NCBI RefSeq assembly: GCF_029873475.1
Contig: NZ_CP123499.1
Span: 2,108,001 to 2,172,000 of the forward strand
Length of the DNA stretch: 64,000 nt
Direction of reading: 5' to 3'
Origin: Arsenophonus sp. aPb
GTDB taxonomy: Bacteria > Pseudomonadota > Gammaproteobacteria > Enterobacterales > Enterobacteriaceae
In this document: one piece after another, positions 53,165 through 62,980 of the stretch
How the letters are laid out: each line of letters starts with the position of its first letter
How positions within the stretch are numbered: the stretch's first letter is position 1
The notes under the pieces: model-generated
Told to the model about the DNA's origin: nothing
Databases searched by the model: none
What the model saw: the letters and a program-made list of their open reading frames with translations, nothing else
Program-made: the position numbers and the translations under genes

Positions 53165-54892
53165 ATGATTTCAGGAATTTCAGTATCACCAGGTATCGCC
53201 TTCGGCAAGGCATTAATTCTTAAAGAAGCGCCAATTGTTGTCAATCAAAAGAAAATTTCTGATGAACAAATTGACAGTGAAATTAACCGCTTTATTGCTG
53301 GACGCGAAAAAGCAATAGAACAATTAAAAACGATAAAAAAAACCGCAGAAAAAAATCTTGGTGAAGAAAAAGCGGAAATATTTGAAGGTCATATAATGCT
53401 GCTTGAAGATGAAGAACTTGAGCAGGAAATTCTTTCTTTCATAAAAAAAGAGCATAAAACTGCAGATGCAGCAGCGCAAAAAGTGATTGAAGAACAGGCC
53501 ACAGCATTAGAAGAATTAGATGACGAATACCTTAAAGAGCGTGCCGCTGACGTCAGAGATATTGGTAAACGCCTACTAAAAAATATTCTAGGATTGCCTA
53601 TTGTTGATCTTGGTTCAATTACAGAAGAAGTTATTTTAGTTGCAGCAGATCTTACCCCCTCTGAAACAGCACAATTAAACTTGCAGAAAGTGCTTGGTTT
53701 TATTACCGATTTAGGCGGACGCACTTCCCATACTTCAATTATGGCCAGATCGCTGGAAATTCCGGCTATTGTTGGCACAAGCAATGCAACCAAGCACATC
53801 CAACAAAATGATTATATTATTTTAGATGCTATCAATAATCATATTTATCAAAATCCATCTGATAGTGAAATTGACAAGCTTAAACAAATTAAAGAAGAAT
53901 ATTTACGTGAAAAAAGCGAGCTCGCAAAATTAAAAGATTTGCCAGCAATAACTTTAGATGGTCATCAAGTTGAAGTTTGCGCAAATATTGGTACTGTACG
54001 TGATATAGAAGGCGCTGAGCGTAATGGCGCTGAAGGGGTAGGATTATATCGTACTGAATTTCTGTTTATGGATCGCAATAATTTACCTAGCGAAGAAGAA
54101 CAATTTCAGGCTTATAAAGCGGTCGCAGAAGCCATGGATCCACAAGCTATTATTATTCGTACCATGGATATTGGTGGGGATAAAGATCTTCCCTATATGA
54201 ACCTACCGAAAGAAGAGAATCCTTTTCTTGGCTGGCGAGCAATTCGTATTTCTCTTGATCGCAAAGAAATCCTTCATGCTCAATTACGTGCTATTTTAAG
54301 AGCCTCTGCCTTCGGTAAACTACGTATTATGTTTCCTATGGTTATTTCTGTGGAAGAAATTCGTACCTTGAAAGAAGAATTAGCAATACTTAAAAAGCAG
54401 TTAAGCGAGGAAAAGCACGCTTTCGATCAATCGATTGAAGTTGGAATAATGATTGAAACACCAGCGGCTGCAGTTATTGCTCATCATTTAGCAAAAGAAG
54501 TTGATTTTTTCAGTATCGGAACCAATGATCTAACACAATATACCTTAGCCGTTGATCGCGGAAATGATCTGATTTCTCATCTTTATAATCCAATGTCTCC
54601 TTCCGTGTTAAAACTTATTAAACAAGTTATTGATGCTTCTCATTTAGAAGGCAAGTGGACAGGTATGTGTGGTGAGCTTGCTGGTGATGAACGTGCTACA
54701 CTATTATTACTTGGTATGGGATTAGATGAGTTTAGTATGAGTGCAATCTCAATCCCAAGTATTAAAAAAATTATTCGAAATGCAAATTTCAAAGATGCAA
54801 AAACATTAGCAGAACAAGCTCTTAATCAACCGACAGCGAAGGAATTGATGGATTTGGTTGAAACATTTATTAAAGAAAAAACACTTTGCTAA
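53165..54892 (+). CDS. ptsI: Phosphoenolpyruvate-protein phosphotransferase (enzyme I)
   Basis: Enzyme I takes phosphate from phosphoenolpyruvate and gives it to HPr. The phosphorylated histidine is H189 in GGRTSHTSIMARSLEIPA; the PEP-binding barrel shows RTEFLFMDR, GGDKDLPY, GIMIETPAAAVIA and the active-site cysteine region GMCGELAGDE. 575 residues. Confidence 0.98.
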   Translation: MISGISVSPGIAFGKALILKEAPIVVNQKKISDEQIDSEINRFIAGREKAIEQLKTIKKTAEKNLGEEKAEIFEGHIMLLEDEELEQEILSFIKKEHKTADAAAQKVIEEQATALEELDDEYLKERAADVRDIGKRLLKNILGLPIVDLGSITEEVILVAADLTPSETAQLNLQKVLGFITDLGGRTSHTSIMARSLEIPAIVGTSNATKHIQQNDYIILDAINNHIYQNPSDSEIDKLKQIKEEYLREKSELAKLKDLPAITLDGHQVEVCANIGTVRDIEGAERNGAEGVGLYRTEFLFMDRNNLPSEEEQFQAYKAVAEAMDPQAIIIRTMDIGGDKDLPYMNLPKEENPFLGWRAIRISLDRKEILHAQLRAILRASAFGKLRIMFPMVISVEEIRTLKEELAILKKQLSEEKHAFDQSIEVGIMIETPAAAVIAHHLAKEVDFFSIGTNDLTQYTLAVDRGNDLISHLYNPMSPSVLKLIKQVIDASHLEGKWTGMCGELAGDERATLLLLGMGLDEFSMSAISIPSIKKIIRNANFKDAKTLAEQALNQPTAKELMDLVETFIKEKTLC

Positions 54893-54946
54893 AATCATCA
54901 ACCAACTCTTGACCCCATAAGAAAACAATTAATTAGGAGAAGATCC

Positions 54947-55456
54947 ATGGGTCTGTTTGACAAACTCAAATCACTGGTTTCAGATGATAAAAATAGCACT
55001 GGTAATATCGATATTATTGCCCCAATTTCAGGTGAAATTGTTAATATAGAAGATGTTCCAGATGTTGTTTTTGCCGAGAAAATTGTTGGTGATGGTATTG
55101 CTATCAAGCCTACTGGTAACAAAATTGTGGCTCCAGTTGATGGGACGATTGGTAAAATATTTGAAACCAACCATGCATTTTCTATTGAATCAGATAATGG
55201 TATTGAGTTATTTGTCCACTTTGGTATTGATACAGTTGAGTTAAAGGGCGAAGGATTCACTCGCCTAGCAGAGGAAGGGCAAAAAGTACAAAAAGGTGAT
55301 TTAGTACTTGAACTTGATCTTCCTCTATTAGAAGAAAAAGCAAAATCGACATTAACACCTGTGGTTATTTCTAATATGGATGAAATAAAAGAGCTAATTA
55401 AACTAACTGGCTCTGTCATTGTAGGTGAAACCGTTATTATGCAGATCAAAAAATAA
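54947..55456 (+). CDS. crr: PTS glucose-specific enzyme IIA (Crr)
   Basis: EIIA-Glc carries phosphate to the glucose permease and, in E. coli, controls adenylate cyclase and inducer exclusion. Both active-site histidines are present: H76 in TNHAFSI and phosphorylated H91 in LFVHFGIDTVELKG. 169 residues; the N-terminus MGLFDKLKSLVSDD is the membrane-binding helix. Third gene of the pts operon, 54 bases after ptsI. E. coli pdxK, which follows crr there, is absent. Confidence 0.98.
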   Translation: MGLFDKLKSLVSDDKNSTGNIDIIAPISGEIVNIEDVPDVVFAEKIVGDGIAIKPTGNKIVAPVDGTIGKIFETNHAFSIESDNGIELFVHFGIDTVELKGEGFTRLAEEGQKVQKGDLVLELDLPLLEEKAKSTLTPVVISNMDEIKELIKLTGSVIVGETVIMQIKK

Positions 55457-55466
55457 ACTATAATTC

Positions 55467-55500
55467 TTCCCTTCATAAATTATTTATGAAGGGAATTTCT
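55467..55500. terminator. Terminator after crr
   Basis: A perfect 13-bp inverted repeat (TTCCCTTCATAAA / TTTATGAAGGGAA, three-base loop) followed by TTTCTTCT, ten bases after the crr stop and before the converging cysM. Confidence 0.88.
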
Positions 55501-55570
55501 TCTCTATTTCACGACTTAGTAACAAGAACTATTTCCTATAAGCAACAATTTGTCTTTAATGTTATTTAAT

Positions 55571-56452
55571 TCAATTAAATAACCCGGTGGAAAGATAGCG
55601 ATCCCCTCTATCACAAATAATAGTCACAATAACCGCTCCAGGATTTTGTTTAGCTACACGCAATGCACCAGCCACCGCGGCTCCTGAACTAACACCACAA
55701 AAGATGCCTTCATCTATTGCTAGGTTTTTCATCATCAGTTCTGCTTCTATCTGAGTGATATCCAATATTCTATCAACTTGTTCAGATTTGAAAATACTTG
55801 GAATATAATCTCGAGACCAACGCCGAATTCCTGGAATATAGCTATTTTCAGCTGGCTGCAAACCAATAATTTCTATTTTATTTGATTTAGATTTTAAATA
55901 TTGGCTAACACCGGTAATTGTCCCAGTTGTACCCATGCTTGAGACAAAATGCGTGATCTGCCCCGCTGTTTGGCACCAGATTTCAGGGCCTGTCGTCATA
56001 AAATGGGCTAACGGATTATCAAGATTATTAAATTGATCAAGTACCTTTCCTTCATACCGAGCTTGCATCCGTAATGCAAGATCACGTGCCCCTTCCATTC
56101 CTTCCGCTTCACTAACCAAAACTATTTCAGCACCATAAGCTCGCATCACTAACTGACGTTCAATACTCATATTTTCCGGCATTAATAATTTTAGTTTATA
56201 TCCTTTTATGGTGGCTATCATTGCCAATGCGATCCCAGTATTACCACTAGTTGCTTCAATTAAGGTATCACCAGGTGTAATTTGACCGCGCTTTTCTGCT
56301 TGCTGGATCATAAATAGGGCAGCTCTATCTTTGACAGAACCGGCAGGATTATTACCCTCTAGTTTTACCCAAATTTCAGCATCCCTATTTTTAGTCAATC
56401 TTTTTAGTTTAACTAATGGCGTATTACCAATAAAATTTTCCAAATAAGTCAC
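55571..56452 (-). CDS. cysM: Cysteine synthase B (O-acetylserine sulfhydrylase B)
   Basis: CysM makes cysteine from O-acetylserine using sulfide or, unlike CysK, thiosulfate. The PLP lysine is K41 in NNPAGSVKDRAALFM, whose PAGSVKDR form marks the CysM branch; TSGNTGIALAM and SSMGTTGTITGVS follow. 293 residues. In E. coli it is downstream of the sulfate/thiosulfate importer cysPUWA, which is not present here. Confidence 0.96.
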   Translation of the reverse strand: MTYLENFIGNTPLVKLKRLTKNRDAEIWVKLEGNNPAGSVKDRAALFMIQQAEKRGQITPGDTLIEATSGNTGIALAMIATIKGYKLKLLMPENMSIERQLVMRAYGAEIVLVSEAEGMEGARDLALRMQARYEGKVLDQFNNLDNPLAHFMTTGPEIWCQTAGQITHFVSSMGTTGTITGVSQYLKSKSNKIEIIGLQPAENSYIPGIRRWSRDYIPSIFKSEQVDRILDITQIEAELMMKNLAIDEGIFCGVSSGAAVAGALRVAKQNPGAVIVTIICDRGDRYLSTGLFN

Positions 56453-56625
56453 ATTATTTACCTGATTATTTTTATAATAAAGAATAAAATAACGCTGATA
56501 TCATCATTCTAAACAAAAATATCTAAAAATCCCGGCAATTAATTTATAATATGCCAAATTAATTAAAGAATGTAATAATTGATTCTTTATGTCATGCTTT
56601 GATAATTTACTACTAAATTAAATTA

Positions 56626-57231
56626 TTATTGTGCTGACCAAATAATACCACTAACTTTCCAATTGACTAAAACATCATTTGATGGCACTAAATTTTTAGG
56701 ACCACTCCATTTGCCAGTAAAACGATATATGACATGGGTAGATTGGGGAGAAACACAATTGATGGTTAACATATTGGTTTGATTTGGATCAGGGTAACAA
56801 CTACCTTGCACTGCATTTTGGTAGATTTGCGAAAATGGGGTGCCTATTTGTGTCTCCCACACTGTTTTAATATCTTCATCCATTATTTCAATTCGTTTAA
56901 CTTCGCCCTTTTCAATACCATAAATGACTATCTTTTCTTGATCATTTTTTATGCCTTGAAAAAGAGACATTAACTGCCCCTGTTCAATTTGCATTCCAGA
57001 ACGAAAATAGTATCGCTTATCTAACGCTGCGGCAATAATCTGTTCTTTCATCGGGGTCATTTTATTAATCTGACCAACACCAGTAGCAGAAATTTTAACT
57101 GAACTAGCAAACCAATTCATTGGATATAAATTTGACCATGAAATACTGCTACATCCTGTTAATGATAATAGACTTGTTACGAATAACACTCTAAACCAAT
57201 TTACTCGGCTGTTCCCAAAAAGTTGTGGCAT
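56626..57231 (-). CDS. yfeY: YfeY family lipoprotein
   Basis: A 201-residue lipoprotein with signal peptide and lipobox SLTGC (cysteine about residue 27). The mature part matches E. coli YfeY (NWFASSVKISATGVGQI, YYFRSGMQIEQGQ, GTPFSQIY, VNWKVSGIIWS), an RpoE-controlled lipoprotein of unknown function. It lies near ypeA as in E. coli. Confidence 0.85.
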   Translation of the reverse strand: MPQLFGNSRVNWFRVLFVTSLLSLTGCSSISWSNLYPMNWFASSVKISATGVGQINKMTPMKEQIIAAALDKRYYFRSGMQIEQGQLMSLFQGIKNDQEKIVIYGIEKGEVKRIEIMDEDIKTVWETQIGTPFSQIYQNAVQGSCYPDPNQTNMLTINCVSPQSTHVIYRFTGKWSGPKNLVPSNDVLVNWKVSGIIWSAQ

Positions 57232-57525
57232 AAAAACCCCTTAAATCAATTTACAACATAATAAAAAAAGTAAAAAAATTAATAATTTTATTTAAAATAT
57301 GTTTATAATATTTAAAGTTAACAGCATGATAGAATACAAGTTAATAATCTACAAACAAGCAAGGAAAACAAGCCTTTTACAACTATAAAGGCAAATTAAT
57401 TTTTATTAATCTGACAATTTTGAAATAACTCAGCAATACCGATAAAAAAGTTTTCCAAAAAATAAATTAATAAAATTTTATATCAAAAAAGAGAAATATT
57501 GCTATCATCAAATTAATTGAATTGC

Positions 57526-57960
57526 TCACTCAAATGCCTGATCATCAATTAATCGTTTAGTATATAAAATATTTTCCTGCTGCAACTCTTCGTAAGCCAT
57601 TTTCTCACACATACAGATGGTAGCATCATTTTCTTCGGGTACTAAAAACATAATTTGTGGGCAACCTTTAGCAATTAATTTTTTTTCTAAACGACTAATT
57701 AATGCATTGGCAATCCCTCTACCACGATATTCAGGGTGAACAGCTAAATAATATGCAGAGCCTTGATAACCATCGTATCCTCCCATGATAGTACCAACAA
57801 CTTCACCTGCCATTTCAGCGACTAAAAAAAGATCTGCGCCCGATAACATCTTACGCTCAATATCCGCTTCAGGATCTCTATCTGTTTGGATTAGCTGACA
57901 AAGCTCCCATAGTGTGATGATTTCTTCAAAATCATCTTGCCGAAAGGTTCTTATTTCCAT
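57526..57960 (-). CDS. ypeA: GNAT family acetyltransferase YpeA
   Basis: A 144-residue GNAT protein close to E. coli YpeA, with the acetyl-CoA loop HPEYRGRGIANALISRLE near residues 76-93. The substrate is unknown. It is separated from yfeY by about 300 AT-rich bases and from hemF by a long gene-free gap where E. coli has amiA. Confidence 0.9.
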   Translation of the reverse strand: MEIRTFRQDDFEEIITLWELCQLIQTDRDPEADIERKMLSGADLFLVAEMAGEVVGTIMGGYDGYQGSAYYLAVHPEYRGRGIANALISRLEKKLIAKGCPQIMFLVPEENDATICMCEKMAYEELQQENILYTKRLIDDQAFE

Positions 57961-58599
57961 ATTTTCTTACCTAGTTAGCGAGGAATAAAGATTTGCATTC
58001 TTATTATCTAAACAAGAATGATAGTTGCAAAATAAAATGAATAAAATAGCGCCGAAAATGTTGATTTTATACCTCATAAATCATTATTTCACTTTTAACT
58101 AATTTAATTTATTTACAATAAATCATAGAGTTATTACTTAAACCTATTATTCTATTCACTTAACTCCGTGCTCGATAGCTTTTTAATACCAAGTAATTTA
58201 AATTTACTAAAATAATAATACCAGTACTAAATAATTGTAGAATTTTATTCTTTAAAATTAATTTTATATAAAATCCATTCTGACGATAAGAAAATAGATA
58301 AATACTTCCGCTTTTTAACTGAAATTGTTGAGATTAACTTTACTAGCCAATAATTATAGTATTAACCATAGACTCAAACTGACAACAACGACAGTTTTTA
58401 AATAGACTGCGATTCACATACTTAACTAACGGAAATATGCATCACTCTACTATTAGTATCAATAAGCAATCATGTTTAATATTTTGCTAGCGTTATTGCC
58501 ATACTACCAGATCCAATCAATAACAAAATGCACTCAGACAGCATTAAGTGTATAATTAAACGCTAATCTCCTGCTCTAATAATAATCAAAATTAAACTT
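57961..58599. other. 639-base gap upstream of hemF, no gene seen
   Basis: E. coli has amiA directly before hemF. Here the gap is AT-rich and no conserved amidase motif or other coding frame is recognisable on either strand, so amiA is gone or eroded beyond recognition. It should contain the promoters of ypeA and hemF. Confidence 0.55.
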
Positions 58600-59508
58600 A
58601 TGAATATACCTGATATTAATGCAGTGAAAGCATTTCTTCTCACTTTGCAAGATAAGCTGTGTCAACAACTTGAGCATGTCGATAACAACGCTAAATTTGC
58701 CGAACAAAACTGGCAACATAAACACAAAGGAGGAGGTCGGAGTCGTATATTAAAAGATGGGACAATTTTTGAGCAAGCGGGAGTTAATTTTTCACATATA
58801 AGTGGTGAGCAATTACCTACTTCTGCCTCAGAAAATCGCCCACTACTAGCAGGACGTCGCTATCAAGCAATGGGCGTTTCTTTAGTTACGCATCCACTCA
58901 ACCCTTATATTCCAACAGCTCATGCTAATGTCCGTTTTTTCATTGCAGAAAAACCAGGTGAACCATCAGTATGGTGGTTTGGTGGTGGATTTGATTTAAC
59001 TCCCTATTATGGTTTTGAAGAAGATATTATACACTGGCATAAGACTGCACAGTCTGTCTGTTTACCTTATGGAAAAGAAATTTATCCCAACTATAAAAAA
59101 TGGTGTGATCGTTATTTTTTTATCGAACATCGCAATGAACCACGGGGAGTTGGTGGTCTTTTCTTTGATGATTTAAACCAACCTGATTTTACTACCTGCT
59201 TTCACTTTGCTCAGGATGTAGGTAACGGTTTTCTTAATGCCTATTTGCCGATTGTTGAAAAAAGAAAAGAGATAGCTTGGGGTGAGCGAGAACGCCAATT
59301 TCAATTATATCGTCGTGGACGTTATGCAGAATTTAATTTGGTATGCGATCGTGGAACCCTATTCGGGTTACAAACTGGCGGTAGAACAGAGTCAATTTTA
59401 ATGTCCTTACCACCACTAGTTCGCTGGGAATATAATTATCATCCTGAATCCAATTCAGATGAAGAAAAACTTTATAACCAGTTTTTAATTGCAAAAGAAT
59501 GGATATAA
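58600..59508 (+). CDS. hemF: Oxygen-dependent coproporphyrinogen III oxidase
   Basis: HemF converts coproporphyrinogen III to protoporphyrinogen IX in heme synthesis and needs oxygen. Signatures include GGGRSRILKDG near residue 46, THPLNPYIPTAHANVRFF, WWFGGGFDLTPYYGFEED and the C-terminal RGTLFGLQTGGRTESILMSLPP. 302 residues. It is followed by the converging der gene. Confidence 0.97.
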   Translation: MNIPDINAVKAFLLTLQDKLCQQLEHVDNNAKFAEQNWQHKHKGGGRSRILKDGTIFEQAGVNFSHISGEQLPTSASENRPLLAGRRYQAMGVSLVTHPLNPYIPTAHANVRFFIAEKPGEPSVWWFGGGFDLTPYYGFEEDIIHWHKTAQSVCLPYGKEIYPNYKKWCDRYFFIEHRNEPRGVGGLFFDDLNQPDFTTCFHFAQDVGNGFLNAYLPIVEKRKEIAWGERERQFQLYRRGRYAEFNLVCDRGTLFGLQTGGRTESILMSLPPLVRWEYNYHPESNSDEEKLYNQFLIAKEWI

Positions 59509-59548
59509 ACCTGAACAGCACACTTATTTTTTAGCGTGCCGTTTGTTA

Positions 59549-61030
59549 TTAACGTTTTTTAAGATGGGCGATTAGACGTTTACGCTTACGCAGCTGCGTT
59601 GGCGTCAATTTATTTTTTTTCCCAGCATAAGGGTTATCGCCTTCTTTAAATTGGATACGTATCGGCGTCCCCATAACCTGTAATGTACGGCGAAAATAGT
59701 TCATTAAATAACGTTTGTAAGAATCGGGTAAATCAGCGACTTGATTGCCATGAATAACCACAATCGGTGGATTATAACCGCCGGCATGCGCATATTTCAT
59801 TTTCACTCTGCGGCCTCGAATTAGTGGTGGCTGATGTTCTTCTTCAGCCATCTTCATTATACGCGTTAATAATGCTGTGCCCACTCGCCGTGTTGCCGAT
59901 TCATAAGCTTCTTGAATAGACTCAAATAGATTACCCACACCACTACCATGCAACGCTGAAATAAAATGAACTTTAGTAAAATCAATAAAACCTAAGCGTA
60001 AATCCAGCATATCTTTTACTGATTGTCTATCTTCCTGTGACATACCATCCCACTTATTAACTGCAATCACCAGAGAACGTCCCGCATTCAAAATAAAACC
60101 TAGTAATGATAAGTCTTGATCAGAAATTCCTTGTCGAGCATCAATAACAAGCAAAACAACATTAGCATCTTCAATTGATTGCAATGTTTTGATCACCGAG
60201 AATTTTTCGACGGTTTCAGTTATTTTTCCCCGTTTACGAACACCAGCGGTATCAATCAGTACATATTCACATCCATCCCGTTCCATCGGAATATAAATGC
60301 TATCACGCGTAGTACCAGGCAGATCGTAAACAACGACCCGTTCCTCGCCCAAAATACGGTTAGTTAATGTCGATTTACCCACATTTGGCCGACCAACAAT
60401 CGCTAATTTAATGGGTAGTGAACGCGGATCAAAGGTTTCTTCTTCACTACTTTCAATCGCTACTTTCTCTTCCTGAGCCAACCAATAAGCCGCATTGGCC
60501 TCCTCTTCCGATAATTCCATGTCATTGGCTAATATTTGCACAGAATAGGGAGCAACCACTTTTTCAATCAGTTGAGTAACACCACGGCCATGGGATGCGG
60601 CAATCGGATAAATATCTCGGATACCAAGTGCATAAAAATCACCTAATACCGTATCAATATCCAAACCATCGGTTTTATTTGCTAGCAGGTAAGTATCCTT
60701 CTTGCGACTGCGCAAATGTTTAGCAATCGCATGATCTGCCGGCATCAAGCCTGAGCGCACATCAACCATAAAAAAAACAATATCAGCTTCTTCAATTGCC
60801 AGTAAGGATTGGGAAGCCATATGGTTTTCTATTCCCTCTTCTGAACCATCGATACCACCGGTATCGATAATAATGAATTCCTGCCCTGCAAACTCTGCTT
60901 TACCGTATTTTCGGTCACGCGTTAAACCAGGAAAATCAGCAACCAGTGCATCCCTGGTTCGAGTTAATCGGTTAAATAAGGTAGATTTTCCTACATTTGG
61001 ACGCCCTACTAGCGCAATGACAGGTATCAT
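59549..61030 (-). CDS. der: Ribosome-associated GTPase Der (EngA)
   Basis: Der has two GTPase domains in tandem and helps mature the 50S subunit. P-loops are GRPNVGKSTLFNR (residues about 8-20) and GRPNVGKSTLTNR (about 214-226), with the matching DTGG and DTAG motifs and NKTD / NKWD specificity motifs, followed by the KH-like C-terminal domain and a basic tail. 493 residues. Confidence 0.98.
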   Translation of the reverse strand: MIPVIALVGRPNVGKSTLFNRLTRTRDALVADFPGLTRDRKYGKAEFAGQEFIIIDTGGIDGSEEGIENHMASQSLLAIEEADIVFFMVDVRSGLMPADHAIAKHLRSRKKDTYLLANKTDGLDIDTVLGDFYALGIRDIYPIAASHGRGVTQLIEKVVAPYSVQILANDMELSEEEANAAYWLAQEEKVAIESSEEETFDPRSLPIKLAIVGRPNVGKSTLTNRILGEERVVVYDLPGTTRDSIYIPMERDGCEYVLIDTAGVRKRGKITETVEKFSVIKTLQSIEDANVVLLVIDARQGISDQDLSLLGFILNAGRSLVIAVNKWDGMSQEDRQSVKDMLDLRLGFIDFTKVHFISALHGSGVGNLFESIQEAYESATRRVGTALLTRIMKMAEEEHQPPLIRGRRVKMKYAHAGGYNPPIVVIHGNQVADLPDSYKRYLMNYFRRTLQVMGTPIRIQFKEGDNPYAGKKNKLTPTQLRKRKRLIAHLKKR

Positions 61031-61086
61031 TTTTAAGATGCCTCATAAAAATTAAAATCGGTATTCTGATTTCAATCTTCAGAATA

Positions 61087-61123
61087 CTAAAATATAAAAC
61101 GGCCGCGAAAATTAGCAGCCGTT
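61087..61123 (-). terminator. Hairpin terminator between bamB and der
   Basis: On the minus strand AACGGCTGC and GCGGCCGTT form a 9-bp stem with one T-G wobble and an eight-base loop, followed by TTATATTTT. It lies just after the bamB stop, so der is probably also served by its own promoter. Confidence 0.65.
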
Positions 61124-61157
61124 AATTCTATCTGGAAAATAAAAAAATGTCAGAAAA

Positions 61158-62336
61158 TTAACGTTCAATCAGATATACGGTTCCATCTTTTGCCTGAATA
61201 AGTAACTTGTCACTGGCAATCACCGGACGGCTGCGTAATCCAGAACTATCAACTTTATTTTGTGCCACAAATTGACCATCTTGGGTATCTAACCAATGAA
61301 GATAACCCTCTCCATCACCAACCACTAAATAACCATCATAAATAGCCGGAGCAGTTAAATTACGATGTAATAATGCATCTTGCGCCCATACAGTGACACC
61401 ATCACTTTTACGAATTGCTAACACGCGATCATTTTGATCAACTAAGTAGATAATATCATTGGCAACAATAATATCATTCACCGACCCTAGATCACGCTTC
61501 CAGATAATTTGGCTAGAACGCATATCCATAGCAACTAAATCACCATTGTACGCAATAGCAAAAATAGCGCCTGAATTGATATCAATAACTGGCGTCATAT
61601 TAATATCGTGTAAACGATCAATTTCAGTTGCACCACGGATCTGAGAAATATATTGTTGCCAAGCAATCTGTCCTTGAGCAAGCATTACGGCACTAATACG
61701 ACCACCATCACTACCTACAATCGCGACGCCATAAGCAGTAGCAGGCGCTGACTTTCCTCTGACTGATAATGTTGAAGTGTCTAAATTAATACTCCATTTA
61801 CTCTGTCCTGTGTGCGCATCTAATGCTTGTAATACACCATTACTGGTATGGATTAATACTAAACCATCACTAACTACTGGCTGCGAAAGTGCTTCTCCGG
61901 CAACATCCGTTTCCCATGCCATTTCTCCATCAGCTTTATTCAGTGCAATAACTTTACCGGTTTCTGTTCCTATATAAAGTTTATCCCCTGAAACCGTTAG
62001 TCCGCTGGAAAGTAATGCCGGCAAATTAGCGGTGAAAAAACCAACTTGTTGCGATAAATCAATTGACCATAATATCTCACCTGAATCAACGTCCATTGCT
62101 TTAACCGATCCTTTACGATCTGCTGCATAAACAACAGAATCATCGTAAGCCGGCGAAAGTTGAGAATAATATTTTCCACTACCATCCCCTATCGAGCGGT
62201 GCCAAGTGATAGAAGGGCTAAATTGATTGTCAACCTCAGGTAGAGGAGACATCACTATGGAATCTTTTTCCGTTGAGCATCCCATTAATAAAGTCACTGC
62301 CAACAAACCCACCAAGAGTGTTCTACCCAATTGCAT
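61158..62336 (-). CDS. bamB: Outer membrane assembly lipoprotein BamB
   Basis: BamB is the beta-propeller lipoprotein of the BAM complex that inserts outer-membrane proteins. The signal peptide ends at the lipobox LLMGC (cysteine at about residue 20); the mature protein contains repeated PQQ-like blades (DVDSGEILWSIDL, NKADGEMAWETDV, DAHTGQSKWSINL). 392 residues, the E. coli length. It follows yfgM after 13 bases. Confidence 0.96.
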   Translation of the reverse strand: MQLGRTLLVGLLAVTLLMGCSTEKDSIVMSPLPEVDNQFSPSITWHRSIGDGSGKYYSQLSPAYDDSVVYAADRKGSVKAMDVDSGEILWSIDLSQQVGFFTANLPALLSSGLTVSGDKLYIGTETGKVIALNKADGEMAWETDVAGEALSQPVVSDGLVLIHTSNGVLQALDAHTGQSKWSINLDTSTLSVRGKSAPATAYGVAIVGSDGGRISAVMLAQGQIAWQQYISQIRGATEIDRLHDINMTPVIDINSGAIFAIAYNGDLVAMDMRSSQIIWKRDLGSVNDIIVANDIIYLVDQNDRVLAIRKSDGVTVWAQDALLHRNLTAPAIYDGYLVVGDGEGYLHWLDTQDGQFVAQNKVDSSGLRSRPVIASDKLLIQAKDGTVYLIER

Positions 62337-62349
62337 ATTAATATTCCTC

Positions 62350-62970
62350 TTAGTTTGGCAAGCTATTAATTTTTATTTTTAATATTGTTTTCATCATGTC
62401 AGCTCCACTTGATTCAATTCCTTTAGAATAAGCTGCACGAGCACCAGCGATATCACCTTTTTTCAGTAAAATATCGCCACGAATATCTTCAACGATGGTA
62501 CTCCATCCTTTATCCTGCACTTGCGTCAAAGTAATTAGAGCTTGATCTGGCTTATTTAACGCTAGCTGTATGCGCGCCAATCTAACATTAAGTAAATCTT
62601 TAAGATCATCTACTTTGGCTATTGTTAATGCCTTTAGTAATGCTTTTTCTGCACCAGCAATATCATTTTTTTCCACCGCAATTTTAGCTAGCTCAATATT
62701 GGTCAATACACCATAAATATTATTTGTTTCATTAGCAAATTGCTCGGCAGCGGCCAGCGCTTGATTTGAACCGGTCTGCAATTGAGATGAAATTTGCTCA
62801 AAAGATTGAGCACTTTCTTGCAAACTATTTGCCTGATGTGATTGCCAATAATTCCAACCAATAATCGCACCAACTCCGATAACTAGCCCAATTAATAACG
62901 CTTTGCCATTGTTGGCTATAAAACGTTTAATAGCATCTATCTGCTCGTTTTCAGTGGTATAGACTTCCAC
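62350..62970 (-). CDS. yfgM: YfgM, ancillary SecYEG translocon subunit
   Basis: YfgM is anchored in the inner membrane, with PpiD contacts SecYEG and assists envelope proteins. A single N-terminal transmembrane helix (about residues 24-43, LLIGLVIGVGAIIGWNYW) follows a cytoplasmic stretch (VYTTENEQIDAIKRFIAN), and the periplasmic part is a TPR-like helical domain. 206 residues. It lies between hisS and bamB, as in E. coli. Confidence 0.95.
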   Translation of the reverse strand: MEVYTTENEQIDAIKRFIANNGKALLIGLVIGVGAIIGWNYWQSHQANSLQESAQSFEQISSQLQTGSNQALAAAEQFANETNNIYGVLTNIELAKIAVEKNDIAGAEKALLKALTIAKVDDLKDLLNVRLARIQLALNKPDQALITLTQVQDKGWSTIVEDIRGDILLKKGDIAGARAAYSKGIESSGADMMKTILKIKINSLPN

Positions 62971-62980
62971 AAAGTCTCCT

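Noticed and set aside
53389..53799. 136-codon frame antisense to ptsI
   Set aside because: Serine-rich translation of the opposite strand of a certain gene; no homology pattern, no ribosome site.
54898..55476. 192-codon frame antisense to crr
   Set aside because: Covers crr completely on the wrong strand; composition (Ser/Thr/Ile) is that of an antisense shadow.
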